A DNA stretch of 64,000 nt from Collybiopsis luxurians FD-317 M1. Lineage: Eukaryota > Basidiomycota > Agaricomycetes > Agaricales > Omphalotaceae. A model generated the notes under the pieces. That model did no database searches. It had not been told where the DNA came from and was given only the letters and a program-made list of their open reading frames with translations. The DNA lies in assembly GCA_000827265.1 (NCBI GenBank), contig KN834765.1, forward strand, positions 17,590 through 81,589. Direction: 5' to 3'. The translations under genes and the position numbers were made by a program. This document shows, piece by piece, positions 56,326-64,000 of the stretch (its first letter is position 1; the number at the start of each line of letters is the position of its first letter).

Positions 56326-59300
56326 TTATGAGCCCTTGGGGGTAGAAGGTCTTGACGACGATTTGGCCAGAGGTGACCCTTTCCTCACTGGCGAGTTTGT
56401 TCCCACTCCCAAAGCACTCGGGGGCACTAAACCAGAGTCATTCATAGGGTTTCCAGCAGGCATATGACTTGGGGAGAACCGGGGATCGAACTGAGATGTC
56501 GGTGATCCTCCGCCCGACATTTGTGGACCCATCATACCTCCACCCATGCCTCCACCCGTTCCACCCGTTCCTGCCATCCCCATACCTTGGCCCATCCCCA
56601 TACTCATCATCGACATTCTAGGGTCAAAGTTGCCACTCATCATTGGGTTCATGCCTCCGCCAGGAGTAGCGGCTGGAGATGATTTATTACCAGGATTGTT
56701 GTCGTCCCCTGCCTGTGACCCTGCAACTGAGAACGCCATCATTGCCTGCTGATATGCCTGAGCCGCCTGTTGAGCAGCGAACATATGCTGGGGGTTATAC
56801 CCTCCTCCCATTCCCCCTCCGGTCATCATGGGCATCATCGGGTTCATTCCACCAGTCATCATGGGATTCATACCGCCCATCATCATCGGGTTCATTCCCC
56901 CAGTCATCATTGGATTCATCCCACCCATCATCATCGGATTCATCCCATACATCGACATCATGGGGTTCATCCCCATTCCGCCCATCCCTCCATACATTGA
57001 CATGGGTCCACTCATACCCGCTGCACCTCCTTGCTCCATCTGCATCCTCTGCTGCTCATCCCACCTCCTCTGTCTCTCCTCCGCCAGCCTCCGCTCTCTC
57101 TCCCTCTCTGTCAAAGCGGCTCCCACTCCTCCCTCTCTCTTCCTCTCTCTCTCGTGCGCAGTAATCGCTCCCAATAGTCCGGTTTGAGGCGGAGGGGGCT
57201 TGTTCGGAACATTAATCAGACTTGCACCGCTCTCCCTGGCCAATTCTTCCTGGCGTTTAGCCGAGCGATCTTGTCTGTCAGCCATGCCGGCAGACAACAA
57301 ACCTTGGGGTGTAAAGGCTTTAGTCATTTGCGATCCAGCAGGCTCGAGTTGGACGAAAAGCTCATTACCACCGCGACCAGTGGCTTGAGCGGAAGTGGGA
57401 TTTTCGGGTACCGCACCGGGAGTGTGTGATGGGTCGAGGACCTGAGACCACATACTTTGACGTGGAACGCCGGGAGTGGCGGTAGGAGCGGCTAAGTTGT
57501 ATTGAGATGAACGGATTTGTTGGTCGTCGAAGTAGGTACCACGCGAAGGCTGTTGCTGTAGTTGAGGAGAATATTGGTTTTGATCTGGTCGACGAAGAGC
57601 AGGGGCGGGATATTCGTCTCCTCCTTCTGCGGCGATGACTATAAGCACTTTTCAATAATGACAACTGCAGTTGACTTACCCATCCTACCCGGAGGCTGCG
57701 GTAACGTTCTCGGTGGCCTCAAACCTGAGTACTGTTGCCCTTGTCCACCGTGTGCGGCTCCCATGTGGGCTTCCATGCCAGGAGCATGACCATTTTCGCT
57801 TCCCTGTCTCCCACTTCCACTCGAATGATTATTCGAACTCTTCGCCTTGGCAGATGGTTGCTCGTCCGAGTCTACTTCATCATCATCATCATCTTCTTCT
57901 TCTTCACTATCGCTCTCATTCCAAGCGTTTGCATTGGGCACCGCACGCATCTTGCGCTGGTCCTTCCCTCTTCTCCCTCCTGCACCTTCAGAACGAGCAC
58001 CGGGCCTGTGAGCAGCAGCAGCCTGCGCAGCTTGGGCAGCCTGCGCTTTGGCTTTACGTTCTGCAGCGTGTTTGGACGGGGCAAAGGAGGACTTGTATTG
58101 CGGGGCAATCTGTGCGTTCGGGGCCGAGATATGGGAAGAGGAGGCCGCTGTGTAAGGATCAGGGGATAAAGGCTCAGCGGCTGACGTGACACCGGCGTTT
58201 GAACGTGGATGCAAGGGTTCTACAGGACTCGATGCGGCTTTATTGTTTGAAGGACGAGCAGTGGCAGGAGTAGAAGGTTCTTCAGAATCGTTGACATCCA
58301 AATACGATAGAACCGCGAGTACATCGTCATCCGCTGCGTGCAAACCACCCGAGTGCGACGCAGACGAAGGTGCCTGTTGGTGCTGAATTTGCGGTGACGA
58401 CGCCATAGGTGAAGCAACTGCAGATGAGGTAGAAGAGGACTGCTGTCTCAATCTTGGGGGAATCTTATCTGGTTGTTGTTCGTGTGAAGGCGCAATAGAG
58501 CTTCCCAAGTCGTCGTCGTCGTCGAGCTCTTCTTCTTCGACTTCGTCCAAGCTGTTGTTTGACTCCGGTCCAGGTGCTACGTGGTCGTGGTGTGCGTCAA
58601 AGGAAGAAAATTGATTCGTGGTCGTGGCCGTGTTGTAACCGCCTGGAACTCCGTAATTACTATTTGCATGGCCGTAACCGTCAGGGCCAGAAGTCAGCCC
58701 ACCGTGTCGGGCCGGCGCACGTGCGCCGGAAGGCTTACGTCCGAGGGGAGGACCCAAACGACTCAAATTCGGACTTGATGAAGGTGGTGAGCGGAGAGGA
58801 GAACCTGGAGAGGCAACTCCGGGGGAAGAGGGAGGAACACCATCAGAGACAAACGCCATAGGGGTACCTTTCCTCACTACAGGCGACGCCGGATCTGGGG
58901 TGATAGTAGGTGTACCGGTCATAGCAGCTTCATATCTTTTCCTCAACTCATCCTCAAATCCAGCTTGGTTTGCCAAATATGCTCCCTCCCCTTCCTCGCT
59001 TTCACCATTAGGCTCTGCCTCTTGGATCGTCGTCGGTATCCTGCGAGCCCCACTCGCTGCAGTTGGTGTCGTAGGGGTGGTCGGCTGATCAAACTGGGAC
59101 ATGTAATATAACGCCCCCGCAGAGTCATCTAACCCAGCCGATTGAGGAGGGCTATTCAAAGCTCGAATACTAGTCGCGGGTGAACCCATCGGTGAATACG
59201 GGGAAGTAAGAACCGATGCCCTGTCCGCCCCAAATCCGGTACTCAGCACCGAGTTTCGATCGCCCGCAAGCCTACCAGGTGATCCTCTGCCACCCCCACC

Positions 59301-62300
59301 AGCACCAAGACCGCCGAATGCCTGAGCACCAGGGGCATGGTCCAAATCAACTGAATGAGGTGATGTCAAAACGCTTTGTGGGGAATGTGAACGAATTGGG
59401 GAGAACATAGGTGGAGGCGGAGTCCCACTACTCAAGCCCGTTCCAGGACTTGTAGACACATCTCCTCCGCCTCCTACACTCGCTCCCTTCCCACCAGAAT
59501 GAGACGTCGAGTGTGTTGTAATCGACGCAGTACCAGAAACAGGGGACATGGGCTTGGATGAAGGCAACGCTGTATTAACAGCATTTGAGAAGCTGTCAAA
59601 CGATGCTCTACCTCCTGTCGGGGGACTACCACCAGCGGATCTCCTCGAGGTGGAAGTATTGCTTCTCAAACTTGAATGATCCTTCTCTGGCACCTTAGGA
59701 CTTTGTTCCATGTTCCTTTCCGTAGGTGTCACCGGACTCGAACTAAACTCCCTTTCCTGCTCTTCAAGCACAGGCGAAGGCCCACCATGTACTGAATTCC
59801 TAACGCCGGTTCCGAGCATGATGCTCGCTCCGTCCCTCGTATAAACCGAGCTCCTCTCCGTTATCGGGGTCAGGAGAGCACGATCTTCGTTCCGCACATT
59901 CGGGTTGGAATCAAAGGACAGAGGTGGGAGTTGCGGTCCACTGTTTGGAGAAATTGGTGGAAGTGAAGGAGGTGTCGAGGAGCTCGATGTCTGCGTCCCA
60001 TGAGCTGGTCCACGGTCACGTCCGGGCAATCCTGCACTTCCTGGTGGTCCCATCTCCTCCATCTTCGTGGCCAGGACATCTATCAACTTTGAACGAATGG
60101 AAGAAGTGCGATCGTCTCGCGGATCGAGCGTCTCGGCTTGCTCACGGTCAAGGAAAAGCAGCTGAATAGCAGGAAAATTAGTAGGGCAGGGGAAAAGAGA
60201 GAAGAGGTTATAGAGAGAATTAGCATAGAAATATATATTAGAGAAGAAAAGATCATACAAAGAAAGGCGAGCAGGTAATGAATACTCACATCTTTATGCG
60301 GTCCGACAGGATACGCAAACATTAGACTCTCTGGATCTCTGGGATCCCATGTCCACGCTTGAGGTCGACCGTAAAGATGAAAGGCATCGTGGAAGGCTAT
60401 TATTATATCATGCAATCAACGTCGAAAAGAAAAGACATCTATCAGCATCTATCCGAAGCATAAAAATCCTTTTTCACATCCTACTCACCAATAACCCACT
60501 TCAACATTTCCGCCGCCTGACTAAGCCCCCCCTCCAATTGAGGCATAATTAACACCCATCCCTCTCTTCCGCGCATACTTCCAGCTAAATCACCTTCTTT
60601 GGCACTGGGATGAACGTGAGCTGGGTCGGAAGAGAATGTCCCTTCGACCTTAAATAACGTGGAACGAGAGATTAACTCTGGACGTTCTGGATACACCGCA
60701 AAGACCTGCAAGAAAGATTGCGTAAAGTGTGAGGTGAGAACAAGAAAGAAGGCATGCGAAAAATTTCACCTGCGACACCGAACTCAACACCATCAATGGC
60801 CTCTTCTTATCTTTCGGTTTCGGCGAGGTATACATCGCAACCATTGGTTTCGTTGGCCCTCCCGCGTTCCCATTCGTATCGTGCGCCTCTCTTGAAAATA
60901 GAGACGACATCCTCTTCTTTCCCTTGGTAAAACCGCCCAAACTAGCAGATGGAGGCGGTGAGCCCACTCCATTACCGTTTGATACAACTCTCCCCAACTC
61001 ATCCGTCGGTCCACCACCGGCGACATCGTGGCCGCCATTCGCAGCCGGGTTTGCAGCGGGGTCCGAAGCGGCGGCACTGACGACCATCCAAACCAGCTTC
61101 CAATCCGTCTGACCTGCTACACGTATCCTCACCCAACCCTCCAGTCGATTTCTTACGAGCGTTGTGGGTATATCTCGAGCTAAAGTAAACGAACTGAGTG
61201 CGGTCCATTGTCAAGAACTTAAAAAAGTTATCACTCACCGCTCAACGTAATCCTACACAAATGTGCGGTGTAAATCTCTTCCAACCTACTCTTCTCCCAC
61301 GAACTAAGTCTTAACGCCGAAGCCCATGAAATCAACGCAGCGGTACTTGGGCATGCGAAAAGGATAAGATTGCTGCCTGCTGTATTCAGCGTCAGGACAT
61401 TGGTATACCTCTGCGCTGCGACAGCAGGTTGGGCAGGTTGTGCAGGGGTGGGAGGTACGGCGGGAGAGGTGGCTGTGGCTGGTTTACCGGGCTTTGCAGG
61501 GACGGCGGGACGGGGAGGTTGAGCGGGGACAGTTACTGAGCCCAAGACCTGTACAAACTAGGGAGTGAAGCGAGGATTAGCAGACCGTTGCGAATAGTAA
61601 AACAGTGCAATTTGACGTACCGCGTCGGTTGTATTAATATAACTGGGCGGAACCTCTCTCCCCTGCTTTGAGGCCTCCTGAATCTCCTTCATATTCCAAA
61701 TACTCAATGTCGTTCCACCCAGCTGTGCCCACACCTCTTCCCAGCCCATGTCTTTGGCAGCTTTGGAGCCATTGGGCTCACGCTCGACTCGACGAATGAG
61801 AGGGCCGGAGAAGTATATTTTGTGCGCGTGCGCGACGGTAAGGGATACGATGGAACGGATTTCGGGATGAAGAGATGGTGGCTGCAAGGGCGCGCTGGAA
61901 GGAGGAGCGCCGGAAGTAGGAGGAGGGTTGGAAGGAGGGGCTTGAAACTCTGGCTGAACTGGCTGCTGCTGGTTGGACTGCGCCCTAAAGAGCCCACTTT
62001 CCGATTCTGGGGGTTTCTGCATAGGTAAATCTGCCGAACTAGCCCTATCCCCTCTTTCCTTGTCTTTATCCTTATTCCTGTTGAAGGTCATTGAAGAAAA
62101 AAAAGACGACGTTCTGCTATGTGTCTGTCCGGGCGGTGCTGAGCTGCCTGAATTGCCTGAACCACCTCGAAGGGGGCGAGGATGGGCTTGGTCGCTGTTT
62201 GGAGCCATCATGGTTGGGGTATTAATGATATTGGTATTTTCAAGAGGAGGAGTAGAAGTAAAATGATGAGTGGGCGTAGTGGCCCTAAATTCTTGTAATT

Positions 62301-62610
62301 TTGTTGGAGAAATAAAACTTTGTTGGCGGGAATCCCACTTTGTGCTGGAAGGAGCTAATATGGAAGCCGTGTTCGTAGATGGCGTCTCTTGCTTTTCTCT
62401 GGTTTCCCGAGCTGGTCTGCTCGATGGAATGGATGAAGTTGGTCTGGCCCCGGAAGAGGTGGACTGAGGGTGATGGTAGGTGGAATGTAAAGCAGATAAT
62501 ATGGCTGGGATCCTAGGAGTAGCTGATAAATCTGATAGCTGTGGCAGGGTATATGGAAGAGATGAAGCGGAGGATGATGCCACTCGGGAGGCTGAATCTG
62601 ATTCGCTCAT
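56326..62610 (-). CDS. SKG3/CAF120-like PH-domain protein
   Basis: Seven exons (62610-61621, 61557-61239, 61179-60770, 60705-60489, 60396-60290, 60161-57680, 57638-56326) join in phase to 1945 residues. The folded region spans about residues 250-690. It has the split PH domain of fungal SKG3/CAF120 proteins: YFSGPLIRRVEREPNG, WASALRLSSWEKSRLEEIYT, RNRLEGWVRIRVAGQTDWKL and VFAVYPERPELISRSTLFKV. The rest is Ser/Pro-rich and disordered, with an acidic run and, near the C-terminus, tandem GGMNPMM repeats. In yeast CAF120 associates with the CCR4-NOT mRNA-decay complex and SKG3 with growth sites. Here that role is inferred. The longer open frame starts at GTG, so ATG 62610 is used. Confidence 0.82.
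56825..57000 (-). repeat. In-frame Met/Gly repeat tract inside the PH-domain gene
   Basis: About eight units of GGMNPMM(M/T) are encoded in tandem, 21-24 bp each, at residues near 1720-1780. The antisense frames over the tract are long only because of this periodicity. Confidence 0.85.
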
Positions 62611-63007
62611 CAACACGCTATATCAGCTGAATGAGTTCAACTGGCAAATACAGTTGCCATTGTATAGCCGCTCACTAGACGCTCAATTTTACCAAGTCTG
62701 TTAACGGTGATGTGTACAACAGTTATCTATGCAAGTTACTGACGCTAGCTGCTTGCGTGTAGTCCAGCGAAGAGCGGAAGGATGTATACATAATGATAAC
62801 ACGAGAATACTACTACTAGATCGTGCATCAGTAAAGTATGATGCACAGCTCCGAAACAAACATTGAAAGGAACGACAACACCAGACACACAGAAAAAACC
62901 AAGAAACCAATGAGGGATAATCAAAAAAAAAAGAATGAAGATGAACTGAAAGAGATAGTAGGTGCATGATTGGCTCGCGTTGGCGAAACGTTCACCCCAT
63001 TGGTCGT
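62611..63007. other. Intergenic between two minus-strand genes
   Basis: This contains the presumed promoter of the PH-domain gene and the 3' end of the coiled-coil gene. Only repeat-like hydrophobic chance ORFs were seen. Confidence 0.5.
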
Positions 63008-64000
63008 CTACCTCCAAAAGCCACTCCCTTTCCTCTCCTTCCCTATCTCCTTGTCCTTCGACTTTCCCTTCAGGTCAGTCAACATAACCTCCCTCTCACG
63101 TTCATCAACACCAAACACCTTCCTCAACCCATCTACTTCGGTAGCCTTCTCCTGCATATTCTCTGTCGCCGAGCGAGCATTATTTCGCGCAATTTCAAGA
63201 ATTTCCTATGAATGCCGCGATCAGTTTACAGGAAGCGTAGAATTGGAAAAAAAAAAAAAAAAAAAAGGACTAACGGATTCGGCTTGCATCGCAGCTTGAG
63301 CAACCTCATATTTCGTCCTAGCAGCAAGATATACTTCTTCGGCTTTTTGGAACGCGGTAAGAGCTTTAGTATGAGCTGTATGAGCTTTAGCTTCACGCTG
63401 TGTAACACCGAAATCAGTGAGCGAAAGAGTGAACGAGAGAACTAGGAATCCGTACCTTGACTGCTGCCTTTTGAAGCTTCTGTAGTTCCCCGAGCTCCCT
63501 AATAGCGACGTCTAACGACTGCTTCTCAACTTTACTCTCTTGCTTGATGACTTTGGAAAGTCGTTTGCCTTCCTTGACTGCAAGATGAAAGTTGAACAAT
63601 CGTGAAATGTTGTTAGTGCATAATAGACATACCTTCCACTTTGCCAATCTTTTTCTTCTGTTTTCCACTCAAAACGCTATCAGCAGTTTGCATACGCCTG
63701 TGCAGAGAGTCGTCGATGGGCACAGCAGTAGCAGAAGGACCAGTGGTCCCAGCTCCGTTGATAAAAGTAGAACCATTGACCGGCCTGCCTTCGACGTCGG
63801 TAAACATGCTACGTCTCGAGCGCGTAGAGCCAACACTCCTCGTCGACCTGCTTCTCTCAACACCGCTTCCTCGTACAGACGATGCAATCGACCCAGGACG
63901 CCTTTTTTTGAGAACGGAACCAGAGCGGACAGGCTGAGATGAAGGAGACATAACCCTTTCGGGAGGAGGAAGGTCCGTCGCAGGAAGCCAGCCTTCAGAG
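63008..64000 (-). CDS. Coiled-coil protein, truncated at the right edge
   Basis: Exons (64000)-63633, 63577-63456, 63397-63275 and 63205-63008 join in phase and end at TAG 63010-63008. The frame is open to the window edge (TDLPPPERVMSPSSQP). The N-terminal part is basic and Ser/Arg-rich (GSVLKKRRPGSIASSVRG, RRSMFTDVEGRP). From about KGKRLSKVIKQESKVEKQ onward it is an almost continuous charged coiled coil, ending FGVDEREREVMLTDLKGKSK. I recall similar agaricomycete proteins with this layout and no known role. The last intron carries about 20 T on the minus strand. Confidence 0.7.

Noticed and set aside
56679..57187. Long plus-strand ORFs (up to 161 codons)
   Set aside because: They are antisense to the Met/Gly repeats and Ser-rich region of the PH-domain gene. 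Their His/Ile/Pro-rich periodic composition is produced by that repeat.

Overview
The window looks like nuclear DNA of a filamentous basidiomycete fungus, most likely an agaricomycete. The genes are split by many 45-70 nt GT-AG introns. The families present (GCN4-type bZIP, Zn2Cys6 regulator of the prtT type, DUF6533 membrane protein, SKG3/CAF120-like PH protein, long disordered Ser/Pro-rich proteins) are typical of that class. A tRNA-Asp gene carries a short intron. Family names come from motif recognition only; no search was run. Exon coordinates were derived by hand from splice sites and reading phase.

There are two kinds of territory. Bases 1-20,000 and roughly 30,200-36,850 are AT-rich and repeat-like. 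They hold a three-repeat Myb gene (795-2046), a long multi-exon gene of unknown function (2456-4330), two genes that end in an RNase H1 N-terminal/viroplasmin-like domain (6011-6617 and 12218-13112), several genes of unknown function, frameshifted members of multicopy agaricomycete families (around 5.1-5.5 kb and 13.7-16 kb), membrane-protein fragments and a DUF6533 gene (about 32.1-33.6 kb). In the first 18 kb there are also at least five clusters of degenerate short repeats built on the palindrome ACAATTGT / TTGTACAA.

The rest is gene-dense. In order: an arabinokinase-N-like glycosyltransferase (20246-22503, +), a cryptic minus-strand gene (22816-23640), a tandemly duplicated bZIP / CCCH-tail block (23802-27255), a divergent pair of TPR plus two-CCCH-finger paralogues sharing one promoter (26952-28259 minus, 28702-30130 plus), a 1494-residue protein with a degenerate AhpC/TSA thioredoxin fold (36909-41539, -), a third and longest bZIP (44215-45741, +), trans-3-hydroxy-L-proline dehydratase (46210-47589, -), a divergent multi-exon gene with a HicA-like C-terminal domain (47818-50983, +), a decayed copy of the dehydratase/HicA-gene junction (about 51.19-52.05 kb), a Zn2Cys6 transcription factor (52050-54931, -) preceded by a truncated fourth bZIP-family ORF, tRNA-Asp, the PH-domain protein (56326-62610, -), and a coiled-coil protein cut by the right edge (63008-64000, -).

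The strongest theme is local duplication. GCN4-like bZIP genes occur as three full or near-full copies plus one headless remnant within 32 kb. CCCH/TPR genes are paired. The promoter and 5' ends of the dehydratase/HicA-like pair were copied about 4 kb downstream and are decaying. These look like lineage-specific expansions of regulatory genes. No CRISPR array, operon or virus was seen.
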